From Burkholderiales bacterium (lineage in GTDB: Bacteria > Pseudomonadota > Gammaproteobacteria > Burkholderiales > Thiobacteraceae), in contig JAIMAL010000016.1 of NCBI GenBank assembly GCA_023511995.1, forward strand, positions 1 to 64,000: a DNA stretch of 64,000 nt, read 5' to 3'. A model generated the notes under the pieces. It did no database searches. It saw only the letters and a list, made by a program, of their open reading frames with translations, and was not told the origin of the DNA. Both the position numbers and the translations under genes were made by a program. This document shows, in pieces, positions 7,530-16,123 of the stretch (position 1 is the first letter of the stretch; each line of letters starts with the position of its first letter).

Positions 7530-8926
7530 GATGTCTTGATGGGCAGAAAAAGTGTGAAACGGGTGAGGCCCGGCTCGCTCGTCACATCGATGCGGCCGTC
7601 GAGCTGGCGCACCAGCTGATAGACGATCCACAACCCCAGGCCGCGGCCTTCGCCTTCCTCCTCCACGAAGGGCTCGTAGAGATGCTCCAGACGCTTGGGC
7701 GGGATGGCCCGACCATCGTTTTCGATTTGGAGCAATAGCCCATCGGCCTGTGTGTCAAGCCGCAACGCGACACGCTTTTCCGCCGCCTGGCAGGCATTGA
7801 GCAGGAGATTGAGGAGAATCTGCCGCACCGGAGTGGCCGGCAGGGGCACAGGCTCGTTGAGGGCCACCGCCCAGTCGAGCTGCAGCCGGCCGCGCACCTG
7901 GGCGTGGATGAGGGTGCGCAGATCCGCCAGATCGGCCGGGGACAGGGGATGGGATTCCAGTTTCGCCTCCACCAGCAGCGCGCCCACTGTTTCGCGAATC
8001 TGGGTGAGGCCACGCTCGATCAGACCGAGGGTGCGTTCGGCGAGGGGGTCGCCCCGGCCATGGCGGCGATAGGTGCTGATGGCATTGAGCATGCCGCCCA
8101 AGGGATTGTTCACCTCATGGGCGATCCCCGCCGTCAGGCGCCCGATGGCCGCCAGGCGCTGCGTGGCAACCATCTGTCTTTCCAGGCGCTGCTTTTCCTC
8201 CAGCTCGAGGAGCATCGCCTGGAAGCGCCGCCCCAGAAGCCCGATCTCGTCCGCGCCCGCATCGAGCCGGCATTCGCTGGGGGAAAGGGGGCCGCGGCCG
8301 GCGCGGGAGAAGCAGTCGGCCAGACGCAAAAGGGGCACCGCCAGGGCATTGCCCGCGTACCAGCCGAGGGGCAGCAGGAGCAACAGCGCGGCAGCGGTGG
8401 CAATCAGGACCTGGCGCACGGTGGCATGGAAGCGGGGCAGCACCAGGTCGCGGTGATAGCCCATCACCACGCGTCCCAGCACGGTGCCATCCTCGGCGCG
8501 GATGGGTTGGTCGAGGAGAATCCATTCCCCCACCTCGTGCAGCGGCTTGCCCTCTGTCGCCACGGTGGCCTTGAGTTCGGGCACCGCGGCCACCGGGGTG
8601 AGGGTGCGGAAACGCCTGGGGTCACTCGCGGCGTAAATGCGTCCGCCACGGTCGATGACCACGAGGAAGCGGCGGTTTTCGCCCGCTTCCAGCGGTGTGC
8701 GCAGAATCTCGAAAGCGGTCCACGCATCATCGTGCAACAGCGCCGGGGCCAGGCTTCGCGCCACCACCCGGCCCAGGGCCGCGGCATTGGTTGCGAGCTG
8801 TTCCCGCGCATCCCGCCAGGCATGGGCGAGGAGAATGAGGGAGACGATGAGGGCGGTGACGACGATGACCAGGGAAAGCGCCAGGGGCACCTTGTGCCGG
8901 TAGGAAAGATCTCGCCACAGCTTCAT
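7526..8926 (-). CDS. aioS: Arsenite-responsive sensor histidine kinase AioS
   Basis: A 466-residue membrane kinase. TM1 is at about 13-34 ([20 protein letters not shown]), followed by a periplasmic sensor region of about 140 residues and TM2 ([19 protein letters not shown]). A HAMP-like linker leads to the phospho-acceptor H-box [15 protein letters not shown]. The ATP-binding N, G1 and G2 boxes are [20 protein letters not shown] and [12 protein letters not shown]. It overlaps aioX and aioR by four bases each. It probably receives the arsenite signal from periplasmic AioX and phosphorylates AioR. Confidence 0.9.
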   Translation of the reverse strand: MKLWRDLSYRHKVPLALSLVIVVTALIVSLILLAHAWRDAREQLATNAAALGRVVARSLAPALLHDDAWTAFEILRTPLEAGENRRFLVVIDRGGRIYAASDPRRFRTLTPVAAVPELKATVATEGKPLHEVGEWILLDQPIRAEDGTVLGRVVMGYHRDLVLPRFHATVRQVLIATAAALLLLLPLGWYAGNALAVPLLRLADCFSRAGRGPLSPSECRLDAGADEIGLLGRRFQAMLLELEEKQRLERQMVATQRLAAIGRLTAGIAHEVNNPLGGMLNAISTYRRHGRGDPLAERTLGLIERGLTQIRETVGALLVEAKLESHPLSPADLADLRTLIHAQVRGRLQLDWAVALNEPVPLPATPVRQILLNLLLNACQAAEKRVALRLDTQADGLLLQIENDGRAIPPKRLEHLYEPFVEEEGEGRGLGLWIVYQLVRQLDGRIDVTSEPGLTRFTLFLPIKTS

Positions 8927-9768
8927 GGCCGCTCCACCTGCCGCCGCGCCTCGCGGATACCGTCGAAAAGTCGGCTGTCGCCGGCGGTGAAACCATCCAG
9001 GTTGAGATGCCGCAGCAGACGGCGCCCCTCGGCGTCATCGCTCATGCCAAGCAGCACCGAGCGCAGGCGCAGCCTGTCCACTTCGTCCACGTGGGGCGCG
9101 GCCACCAGCGGCGGAAAGCCGAAGGGCGGCGAGCGGTGCACCACCCGCGTGCGGCTGGTGATCTCCGGATGCAGGCGCGCCAGCGTCTCATACACGTAGC
9201 CATCCACTGCGCCCGCGTCGGCAAACCCCGTGGCCACGGCTTCCACCACCTTGCGATGGGACCAGGTGAAGAAGGTTCGCCCGAAATAGCGTTGCGGGTC
9301 CACCCCCATGGCTCTCAGTTGGGTCTGGGGATAGAGCCAGCCGGAGTTGGAGAGGGGGTCGGAGTAGGCGAAGATGCGTCCCGCCAGATCGCGCAGGCTC
9401 TGGGTGACGGTGTCCTCGCGGGGCACGATGAGATAGGAACGGTAGCGGGGTTCACCCTGCCAGACGGGGACGGCCACCAGTCGCAGCCGCTTTTCCTCAC
9501 GCACGAAGGGGTAGCCGCAAATCCAGGCGAAATCGATGTTGCCTTCCATGAGCTCGCGCACGATCTGCCGGTAACTCGCCCGCTGCACGAAGTGCACGGG
9601 CTGATTCAGGCGCAAGCCCAGATAGGCGGCCCACTGATCGAGGAAGCCGATCTGATCGTCGAGGAAAACCGGAGTGGTGCCGATGCGCAGGGGCGGCTGC
9701 GCTGCGGCGGCGGAGACCAGGCAGGCAAGATAGAGGACGGCGATCCAGAAGGCGCGCAGCGGCGGCAT
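8923..9768 (-). CDS. aioX: Periplasmic arsenite-sensing protein AioX (PhnD/SBP fold)
   Basis: A 281-residue protein with a signal peptide ([17 protein letters not shown]) and a phosphate/phosphonate-binding-like (PhnD) fold: [13 protein letters not shown], then [13 protein letters not shown]. The mature part has a single cysteine, C84. AioX proteins bind arsenite through one conserved cysteine, so C84 is the candidate ligand residue. It is the first gene of the leftward aioXSR operon, divergent from aioBA. No ABC permease or ATPase is nearby, which supports a sensory rather than transport role. Confidence 0.88.
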   Translation of the reverse strand: MPPLRAFWIAVLYLACLVSAAAAQPPLRIGTTPVFLDDQIGFLDQWAAYLGLRLNQPVHFVQRASYRQIVRELMEGNIDFAWICGYPFVREEKRLRLVAVPVWQGEPRYRSYLIVPREDTVTQSLRDLAGRIFAYSDPLSNSGWLYPQTQLRAMGVDPQRYFGRTFFTWSHRKVVEAVATGFADAGAVDGYVYETLARLHPEITSRTRVVHRSPPFGFPPLVAAPHVDEVDRLRLRSVLLGMSDDAEGRRLLRHLNLDGFTAGDSRLFDGIREARRQVERP

Positions 9769-9800
9769 GACCCGTTACCAAAGGGTGACGGCCCATGTTA

Positions 9801-9818
9801 CCGATACGAAACGATCGG
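9801..9818. promoter_or_regulatory. Palindrome in the aioX-aioB intergenic region, possible AioR site
   Basis: CCGAT-N8-ATCGG is a perfect 5-bp inverted repeat about 45 bases upstream of the aioB sigma-54 promoter. It could be an activator site for AioR, though it is close for a sigma-54 enhancer. Confidence 0.3.
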
Positions 9819-9863
9819 GGTCAAGGAGCGCGCCAACCCTTTGATTTGCCGAAAGCCGTCAGC

Positions 9864-9879
9864 TGGCACGCGGTTTGCC
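9864..9879 (+). promoter_or_regulatory. Sigma-54 (-24/-12) promoter of aioBA
   Basis: TGGCACG-CGGT-TTGCC matches the consensus TGGCACG-N4-TTGCW at all but the last base. The aioB ATG is about 60 bases downstream. The adjacent operon encodes the sigma-54 activator AioR, so activator and promoter type agree. Confidence 0.93.
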
Positions 9880-9939
9880 ACTGAGCCCTCGGGGCGAGCT
9901 GCGCCCCCTGGAAAAACGATTGCCAAAGGAGAGCCATCC

Positions 9940-10458
9940 ATGACTGACATTTCCCGCAGAACCTTCCTCAAGCTGGGCGGTGCCGCGGCAGCGGGCACCG
10001 TTGCCACGGTGGCGGTGCCGGGGGCGGCCGGGGCGGCCGAAAACGCCGAAGTGGGCCGCGTCACCCTGCCCTATCCCCACAAGGTGCTGGCCAAGGGTGC
10101 CGAGCTCAAGGTCAACGTACCCGTGAGCTTCCATTATCCGGACGCCGCATCCCCCTGCACCCTGGTGAAGCTGGGGCGGCCGGTTCCCGGCGGTGTCGGT
10201 CCAGACCGGGACATCGTGGCCTATAGCAGCCTGTGTACCCACATGGGGTGTCCGGTGACCTACGACACGGCGACCCGTACCTTCCGCTGTCCCTGTCACT
10301 ACAGCACCTTCGATGCGGAAATGGGGGGACAGATGGTCTGCGGCCAGGCCACCGAGGACCTGCCGCGCATCGTGCTGAAGCACGACGCGAAGACGGACAC
10401 GGTGACGGCCATTGCCGTCGAGGGGCTCATCTACGGCCGCCAGGCCAACGTGTTGTGA
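9940..10458 (+). CDS. aioB: Arsenite oxidase small (Rieske) subunit AioB
   Basis: A 172-residue Rieske protein with a Tat signal ([15 protein letters not shown]). The [2Fe-2S] motifs are CTHMGC and CPCHYS, giving ligands C99, H101, C117 and H120. C104 and C119 can form the bc1-type disulfide, which is absent from some arsenite oxidases such as that of Alcaligenes faecalis. A high-potential cluster is therefore likely. The subunit passes electrons from AioA to a periplasmic cytochrome and carries AioA through the Tat pathway. An AAAGGAGAG site precedes the ATG. Confidence 0.96.
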   Translation: MTDISRRTFLKLGGAAAAGTVATVAVPGAAGAAENAEVGRVTLPYPHKVLAKGAELKVNVPVSFHYPDAASPCTLVKLGRPVPGGVGPDRDIVAYSSLCTHMGCPVTYDTATRTFRCPCHYSTFDAEMGGQMVCGQATEDLPRIVLKHDAKTDTVTAIAVEGLIYGRQANVL

Positions 10459-10469
10459 GGAGGTGAATC

Positions 10470-12956
10470 ATGAGCAAAGGTTCCGATCGTATCGTGTTGC
10501 CTCCGGTCAACGCGCAGAAGACCAACATGACCTGCCATTTCTGCATCGTGGGCTGCGGCTACCACGTCTATAAATGGCCGGAGAACGAGGAGGGCGGCCG
10601 GGCGCCACACCAGAATGCCCTCGGCTTGGATTTCCGCAAACAGCTTCCCCCCTTTGCCGTGACGCTCACGCCGGCGATGACCAATGTCATCACCGACCGG
10701 GACGGCAAGCGTTACCACATCATGGTCGTGCCGGACAAGGAATGTGTGGTGAACCAGGGCCTTTCCTCCACGCGCGGCGGCAAGATGGCCTCCTACATGT
10801 ACCAGCCGGAAGGGCTCACTAAGGAGCGCCTGGCCTATCCGAAACTTCATACGGGGGACCAGTGGCTGGACACCACCTGGGAGAAGGCGCTGGCCATTTA
10901 TGCCGGGGTGCACAAGGCCATCCTCGACCGGGAAGGTCCGGACTGGATCGGCTTCAACTGTTTCGATCACGGTGGAGCGGGAGGCGGTTTCGAAAACACC
11001 TGGGGCACCGGCAAGCTGATGTTTTCCGCCTTCCAGACCCCCTTCGTGCGCATCCACAACCGGCCGGCCTACAACTCCGAATGTCACGCCACACGCGACA
11101 TGGGCATCGGCGAACTCAACAATTCCTATGAGGATACGGAAATCGCCGACTGCATCGTCTCCGTGGGCGCCAACCAGTACGAGACGCAGACCAACTATTT
11201 CCTTGCCCATCTGCTGCCCAACATGCAGGGTGCGACCAAGGAAAAGAAAAAGCAGTTCTTCGCCAGGAACGAACCCATGCCCGATGCGCGCGTGGTGTTC
11301 ATCGATCCGCGGCGCACCCCCACCATCACCATCCTGGAGACCGCGGTGGGCAAGGACCGCATCCTCCATCTGGAACTGGAACCCGGTACCGATATTGCCC
11401 TCTTCAACGGCGTGTTCACCTACGTGGTGGAGCAGGGTTGGATCGACCGCGACTTCATTGCCAAGCACACCACGGGCTTCGATGAGGCGGTGCGGGCGAA
11501 CCGCATGAGTCTGGAAGAGACCAGCCGCATCACCGGTGTGCCGGTGGACAAGCTCAAGCAGTTCGCGGAATGGGCCTACAAGCCGAAGGCGCCGGGCTTC
11601 ATGAAACGCACCTGCCACACCTACGAAAAGGGCATCATCTGGGGCAATGACAATTATCTGATCCAGTCCGCCCTTCTGGATCTGGTGCTGGCCACCCACA
11701 ACGTGGGCCGACGCGGCACCGGTTGTGTGCGCATGGGTGGTCACCAGGAGGGCTACACGCGGCCTCCATATCCGGGCAAGAAGATGATCTACGTGGACAA
11801 GGAGATCATCGAAGGCCGCGGCCGCACCCTGACCTTCTGGGGCTGCAACAGTTTCCAGACCACCCTCAACGCGGAAGCCTACCGCAATGCCGTACTGCGC
11901 CGTTCGGAGATCGTCAAGGAAGCGCTGCGCAAGGCCCGCGGCGCGGACACCGACGGCCAGGTCAACGCCATCGTCGAGGCGGTGATGAACAAGGGTGGGC
12001 TGTTTGTGACCCTCATCGATCTCTATCCGACGATGATCATGGATGCCGCCCACGTGGCGCTGCCCGCCGCTCATCCCGGCGAGATGAATCTCACCTCGAT
12101 GAATGGCGAACGGCGGCTGCGCCTTTCGGAAAAATTCATGGACCCGCCGGGTGTGGCCAAGCCGGACTGTCTCATCGCCGCCGACATCGCCAACACCATG
12201 AAGGCGCTGTACGAGAAAGAGGGCAACAAGGCGATGGCCGCCCGTTTCTCGGGCTTCGACTGGAAGACGGAGGAGGATGCCTTCAACGATGGCTTCCGTC
12301 GCGCCGGCCAGCCTGGCGCCGGGCCCATCGACAGCCAGGGGGGACCCACTGGGCACCTGGCCACCTACGAGCGTCTGCGCAAGGCCGGCAACAACGGGGT
12401 GCAACTGCCGATCAAGGAGTACAAGGACGGCAAGCTGATTGGCACCCCGATGCTATACACCGACAACAAGTTCGACACCAAGGATGGCAAGGCGCGCTTC
12501 CTGCCGGCGCCGTGGCCGGGCCTGCCGCAGCCGGTGGCCCTGCAGAAGCAGAAGTACCGCTTCTACATCAACAACGGCCGGCTCAACGAGGTCTGGCAGA
12601 CCGGCTACCACAACAAGTACGATCCCCATGTGAAGGACCGCTACCCCATGGCCATCATCGAGCTCAATCCGCAGGATGCCAAGGAGTTGGGGGTGGTGCC
12701 CGGCGACATCGTGGAGATCTACAACGACTATGGGGCGACCTATGCCATGGCCTACCCTGACCCGGCGATCAAACGCAACCACACCTTCATGCAGTTTGGC
12801 TGGTTCAACGGCATCGTTGGCGATGTGGTGACCAACTGGACTGACCGCAACTACGTGCCCTACTACAAAGGGACGTGGGCGAACATCCGCAAGGTGGGCG
12901 GCTCCGACCAGTTCGCGCGCACGGTGTCCTTCAAGTCCCGCCGCTATCAGACCTGA
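10470..12956 (+). CDS. aioA: Arsenite oxidase large (molybdopterin) subunit AioA
   Basis: An 828-residue DMSO-reductase-family enzyme of the length usual for AioA. The N-terminal [3Fe-4S] motif is CHFCIVGC (C22, C25, C29), with the fourth ligand position lacking Cys (GLSSTRGG). The molybdenum domain contains [13 protein letters not shown] and [17 protein letters not shown]. It has no signal peptide and is presumably co-exported with AioB. The ribosome-binding site is GAGGAGGTG. It oxidises arsenite to arsenate in the periplasm and needs the bis-MGD cofactor made with MobB/MoeA from the neighbouring operon. Confidence 0.97.
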   Translation: MSKGSDRIVLPPVNAQKTNMTCHFCIVGCGYHVYKWPENEEGGRAPHQNALGLDFRKQLPPFAVTLTPAMTNVITDRDGKRYHIMVVPDKECVVNQGLSSTRGGKMASYMYQPEGLTKERLAYPKLHTGDQWLDTTWEKALAIYAGVHKAILDREGPDWIGFNCFDHGGAGGGFENTWGTGKLMFSAFQTPFVRIHNRPAYNSECHATRDMGIGELNNSYEDTEIADCIVSVGANQYETQTNYFLAHLLPNMQGATKEKKKQFFARNEPMPDARVVFIDPRRTPTITILETAVGKDRILHLELEPGTDIALFNGVFTYVVEQGWIDRDFIAKHTTGFDEAVRANRMSLEETSRITGVPVDKLKQFAEWAYKPKAPGFMKRTCHTYEKGIIWGNDNYLIQSALLDLVLATHNVGRRGTGCVRMGGHQEGYTRPPYPGKKMIYVDKEIIEGRGRTLTFWGCNSFQTTLNAEAYRNAVLRRSEIVKEALRKARGADTDGQVNAIVEAVMNKGGLFVTLIDLYPTMIMDAAHVALPAAHPGEMNLTSMNGERRLRLSEKFMDPPGVAKPDCLIAADIANTMKALYEKEGNKAMAARFSGFDWKTEEDAFNDGFRRAGQPGAGPIDSQGGPTGHLATYERLRKAGNNGVQLPIKEYKDGKLIGTPMLYTDNKFDTKDGKARFLPAPWPGLPQPVALQKQKYRFYINNGRLNEVWQTGYHNKYDPHVKDRYPMAIIELNPQDAKELGVVPGDIVEIYNDYGATYAMAYPDPAIKRNHTFMQFGWFNGIVGDVVTNWTDRNYVPYYKGTWANIRKVGGSDQFARTVSFKSRRYQT

Positions 12957-12974
12957 GCACGAAGCCCTGCGTGT

Positions 12975-14162
12975 TCATTGTGCCGCCCTGCGGGGCGGCT
13001 TTTTTGTGTCGAACCACAGCCCGATGCCGGCGATGAGGGCGAAGAGGGCGCCGGCAAGGAAGGTGGCCGCCGCCCCCAGCGTTGCCCACAGCGCACCGGC
13101 GATGACACTGGCCAGCAGCAGGGCGAGGCCGCTGACAAGATGAAAGACACCAAAGCCCGTGCCCCGCAGCTCCGGCGGGCAATGGGCGGCGACCAGGGTG
13201 GCAAGCAGCCCCTGGCTTGCGCCCATGTGCAGGCCCCAGAGGACCGCTCCCGCCCCGGTGAGCCAGACATGGGAGGCGGCGGCAAGGACGAGATCGGCGG
13301 CAATGAGGAAAAGGAGGGCCAGCGCGAGCAAATGGCGCGGGTGGCCGCTATCTGCGAGTTTGCCGAAGGGGTAGGCGCTCGCGGCATAGGCGAGGTTCAT
13401 CACGATCAGGATGAGGGGCACCCAGGTGGCGGCAAGCCCCAGGCTTTCCGCGCGCAGAAGGAGGAAGGCTTCGGAGAAGCGGGCGAGGGTGAGCACGGCG
13501 GCGAAGGCCACCACCATCCAGTAACGCGCGGACAGTCGCGCCACCGCCTCCCGGCGGAGGGAGAAACGGGTGTCGGCGGCGGGGCGGGTGGCTTCCGGTT
13601 CCTCGACGCCAAAGAGGATCAGCAGCACGCAAACCACCGCGGGCAGCACGGCCACCCAGAAAACGAAGCGGAAATCGTCACCGCTGACTGCCATCAACAC
13701 CATGGCCACCAGGGGTCCGGCGAAGGCGCCGACGGTATCCATGGCCTGACGCAGGCCGTAGGCAGCCCCCCGCTGCGGGGCGGGGGTAATGTCGGCGATG
13801 AGGGCATCCCGCGGGGCGCCGCGGATGCCTTTGCCGATGCGGTCGGCGAAGCGGGCAAGGAGTACCGCCCCCACACTGGTGGCAAGGGGGAAGAGGGGCT
13901 TGCTCAGGGCCGCCAGCCCGTAGCCCAAAAGCACAAGGGGCTTTCTGCGACCCATCCAGTCCGAAAGCACACCGGAGAAGACTTTGGCGATGGAGGCGGT
14001 GGCTTCGGCAATGCCCTCGATCGCCCCTACCGTCATCGCTGATGCGCCCAGCACCGCCACCAGAAACACGGGCAGGAGGCTATGGATCATCTCCGAGGAG
14101 AGGTCCATGAAGAGGGAGACGAAGCCCAGGGCGATCACGCCCCGGGGCAGGCGCGCGTTCAT
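12975..14162 (-). CDS. MFS transporter
   Basis: A 395-residue, 12-helix major facilitator protein. The loop signature between helices 2 and 3 is GVLSDWMGRRKP, followed by the helix-4/5 block FADRIGKGIRGAPRDALIAD. The substrate is not evident. The RxGKGxRxxPRD block occurs in a broad MFS group often found near metal or arsenic genes. It lies between aioBA and sorAB on the opposite strand to aioBA and has its own upstream space. It does not resemble ArsB, so an arsenic role would be inferred only from position. Confidence 0.8.
   Translation of the reverse strand: MNARLPRGVIALGFVSLFMDLSSEMIHSLLPVFLVAVLGASAMTVGAIEGIAEATASIAKVFSGVLSDWMGRRKPLVLLGYGLAALSKPLFPLATSVGAVLLARFADRIGKGIRGAPRDALIADITPAPQRGAAYGLRQAMDTVGAFAGPLVAMVLMAVSGDDFRFVFWVAVLPAVVCVLLILFGVEEPEATRPAADTRFSLRREAVARLSARYWMVVAFAAVLTLARFSEAFLLLRAESLGLAATWVPLILIVMNLAYAASAYPFGKLADSGHPRHLLALALLFLIAADLVLAAASHVWLTGAGAVLWGLHMGASQGLLATLVAAHCPPELRGTGFGVFHLVSGLALLLASVIAGALWATLGAAATFLAGALFALIAGIGLWFDTKKPPRRAAQ
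12982..13005 (+). terminator. Intrinsic terminator of aioBA
   Basis: GCCGCCC-TGCG-GGGCGGC is a perfect 7-bp stem followed by six T. It lies 25 bases after the aioA stop and overlaps the last codons of the convergent MFS gene, which therefore lies partly in the hairpin. Confidence 0.92.
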
Positions 14163-14250
14163 CGTTCAGTCGGAAAACAAAGGGAAGAAGGATAACGGTC
14201 TTTGCTGCGCGGGCAAAGAAAAAGGAGAACGTGCCTTTCGCTTTCCAGGC

Positions 14251-14287
14251 AAAGAAAAACCCGCCCCGGGCTGAAGCCGTGGCGGGT
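14251..14287 (-). terminator. Intrinsic terminator of sorAB
   Basis: Read leftward, ACCCGCC-N15-GGCGGGT is followed by TTTTCTTT. It lies just after the sorB stop and before the MFS gene, which is transcribed in the same direction, so the two units are separated. Confidence 0.85.
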
Positions 14288-14310
14288 GTTTCTTGCGGCG
14301 CCCGCCGCGC

Positions 14311-14595
14311 TCAGGATTTGCCGTAGTGGCGGGTGAGGTAATCGACGATCACAGGGACATCTTCCTGGGGAATGGGTGCCCCCATCACCTTGATCATCTT
14401 GTTCACCACGCCTTCCCAGCCCTTGCGGTCGAGGAAGGGGGAATTCATGGGAATGTAGTCGGTGCTGTGGCAGACCGCACAGTGGATGGCGACCTTGTCC
14501 TTGCCCGGGCCATCCTTGAGCTTGATCTGACTTTCGTCCGCCTGGGCGGCCAGGGGCAAAAGGAGCAGGGCAGCGAGGGCGGTGAACGTTTTCAT
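14311..14595 (-). CDS. sorB: Sulfite dehydrogenase cytochrome c subunit SorB
   Basis: A 94-residue protein with a signal peptide (FTALAALLLLPLAAQAD) and one c-type heme motif CAVCH. A downstream Met in MIKVMGAP is a likely axial ligand. Size and position directly behind sorA match SorB of the Starkeya-type SorAB enzyme, which takes electrons from the molybdenum centre to a periplasmic cytochrome c. The start at 14595 overlaps the sorA stop by four bases, so the two subunits are translationally coupled. Confidence 0.88.
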   Translation of the reverse strand: MKTFTALAALLLLPLAAQADESQIKLKDGPGKDKVAIHCAVCHSTDYIPMNSPFLDRKGWEGVVNKMIKVMGAPIPQEDVPVIVDYLTRHYGKS

Positions 14596-15839
14596 ACGGC
14601 CTCCACGTCGATGCGCTGAATCACGTTGTGATGATAGCCGGCGGGATTGGCGATCCACTGGAAGGTCTGCGTGGAACCGGCGGCATTGGTGGCTTTGGCG
14701 AGGATGCCGTAACGGCCCTTGCGCGGTTTGAAGCGATAGCTCCACGACCGCCAGGCGAAGTTGCCCAGATCGCGCCCCAGTTCAGCGGGCTGCCAGCTGC
14801 GACCTCCATCCGTGGAGACCTCGACCAGACGGATGCCCCGGCCGCCATCCCAAGCGATGCCGCGCACCTCGGTCCACTGGCCAGCCCGGATTTTCTGGTT
14901 GGGTTCCAGATTGGTGATGAGGGAGTTCACCACCATTTCGGTGATGGGCGTGTTGGGTCCACCCGGTACTTCCTGGCTGATGAAGCGGTCGGTCACCGGG
15001 AATTTGCCCATGGGCACGCGGTAGGCCGTTTTCATCCAGAATCCATCGTAGGGTTTGCTCACCACATTGATCTCGGAAATCATCTTCACCCAGTAAGTGG
15101 CCGTCCACCCCGGCACCACCAGGCGGAGTGGGTAGCCGTTGTGATAGGGCAACGGCTCCCCGTTCATCTCCCAGGCGAGCAGGGTGTTTTCATCCAGTGC
15201 CTTCCACACCGGCAGGCTCTTGATGAAATCGGGGGTCTTCTCCAGCACAGGCCGGTCCAGGCCGTCGTAAACCACTTCCAGGGCTTCCTTGCGCAGGCGC
15301 GCGCGGTTGAGCACATCGCGCAGCCGAACACCCCGCCACCGGGCCTGGCCCATGGCGCCATAGCCCCACTCGATGCCCGCGACATGGGGCTGCACGAGTC
15401 CCCGTCGATTGCCGGAACACTGGCAGACGGCGACGAGTTCCACCTGTTCAAACTCCCGTTTGAGTTGTGGCAGGCTCAGGCTCAAGGGGTTCTCCACCGC
15501 ATCGCCGCCAATCTTGAGGACGTAATTGGTCTCGGCGAGGCGCGGATCGTTGGCCTCCGGCAGGTCGGCGAGGTGCCAGCGGACGAAGAAGGCATCGTTG
15601 GGTGTGAAGTCGCTGCGGTCAAAGAGCGCCACCGGCGTCTCGAAATTGGCGGGCCGCCAGGTGCGCTTGATCAGTGGCCGTTTGCCCGGCAGCGTGGCCA
15701 TGACCGACTGTTCCACATCACCTGCTGGCAGCGTCGGGACGGGGATGTCGAAAAGCCCCTCGGCCCGTCCCTGGGGCAGCCACAGCCCTGCCGCACCGAG
15801 GGCAAGCCCACGGGTGAGAAATTCCCTGCGTGTGGTCAT
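14592..15839 (-). CDS. sorA: Sulfite dehydrogenase molybdenum subunit SorA
   Basis: A 415-residue sulfite-oxidase-family protein with a Tat signal (TTRREFLTRGLALGAAG). The molybdenum-ligand cysteine lies in the block VAVCQCSGNRRG. Further family blocks are VVPGWTATYWVKM and the dimerisation domain near EVSTDGGRSWQPA. It oxidises sulfite to sulfate in the periplasm, using the Mo-molybdopterin cofactor without a nucleotide. It has a strong ribosome-binding site (GAGGAGG) and a sigma-70 promoter about 200 bases upstream. Confidence 0.92.
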   Translation of the reverse strand: MTTRREFLTRGLALGAAGLWLPQGRAEGLFDIPVPTLPAGDVEQSVMATLPGKRPLIKRTWRPANFETPVALFDRSDFTPNDAFFVRWHLADLPEANDPRLAETNYVLKIGGDAVENPLSLSLPQLKREFEQVELVAVCQCSGNRRGLVQPHVAGIEWGYGAMGQARWRGVRLRDVLNRARLRKEALEVVYDGLDRPVLEKTPDFIKSLPVWKALDENTLLAWEMNGEPLPYHNGYPLRLVVPGWTATYWVKMISEINVVSKPYDGFWMKTAYRVPMGKFPVTDRFISQEVPGGPNTPITEMVVNSLITNLEPNQKIRAGQWTEVRGIAWDGGRGIRLVEVSTDGGRSWQPAELGRDLGNFAWRSWSYRFKPRKGRYGILAKATNAAGSTQTFQWIANPAGYHHNVIQRIDVEAV

Positions 15840-15960
15840 ATTTCCTCCTCGTTTGGAAATGGGGATTGGCCTGATCGCCCCGGCAGGGGAAAAGATCTCC
15901 CCGGCCTCGTCCCAGGGGGAACGGCACGCGGGGAGTTGTCCCTCTGTTTTTGTCCCGGAT

Positions 15961-16001
15961 TTCCGGGCGCAGGCCGTGCGACAGCCAGTCCGCGCCCGGA
16001 A
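15961..16001 (-). promoter_or_regulatory. Long hairpin in the sorA 5' leader
   Basis: TTCCGGGCGC and GCGCCCGGAA are a perfect 10-bp inverted repeat with a 21-base spacer, between the sorAB promoter and the sorA start. It has no T tract. It could be a leader RNA structure or a protein-binding palindrome. Confidence 0.5.
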
Positions 16002-16040
16002 ACCCGACCCCGACAGGGCGATGCCGGCTATCGCCTTTCA

Positions 16041-16069
16041 CTATTAGACCACCCAATAAACTGCGTCAA
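16041..16069 (-). promoter_or_regulatory. Sigma-70 promoter of sorAB
   Basis: On the minus strand TTGACG and TAATAG are separated by exactly 17 bases. The predicted start leaves a leader of about 195 bases before sorA. The promoter lies just after the end of the RND gene on the same strand. Confidence 0.75.
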
Positions 16070-16123
16070 GGGATTGGACTCGGTTTAACGTTGCCTTGAC
16101 ACGGACAGGCGGGAAAAGGCGGC

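Noticed and set aside
10431-12404. A 657-residue open frame antisense to aioA
   Set aside because: aioA is certain from its motifs; this frame has shadow composition and no ribosome-binding site.
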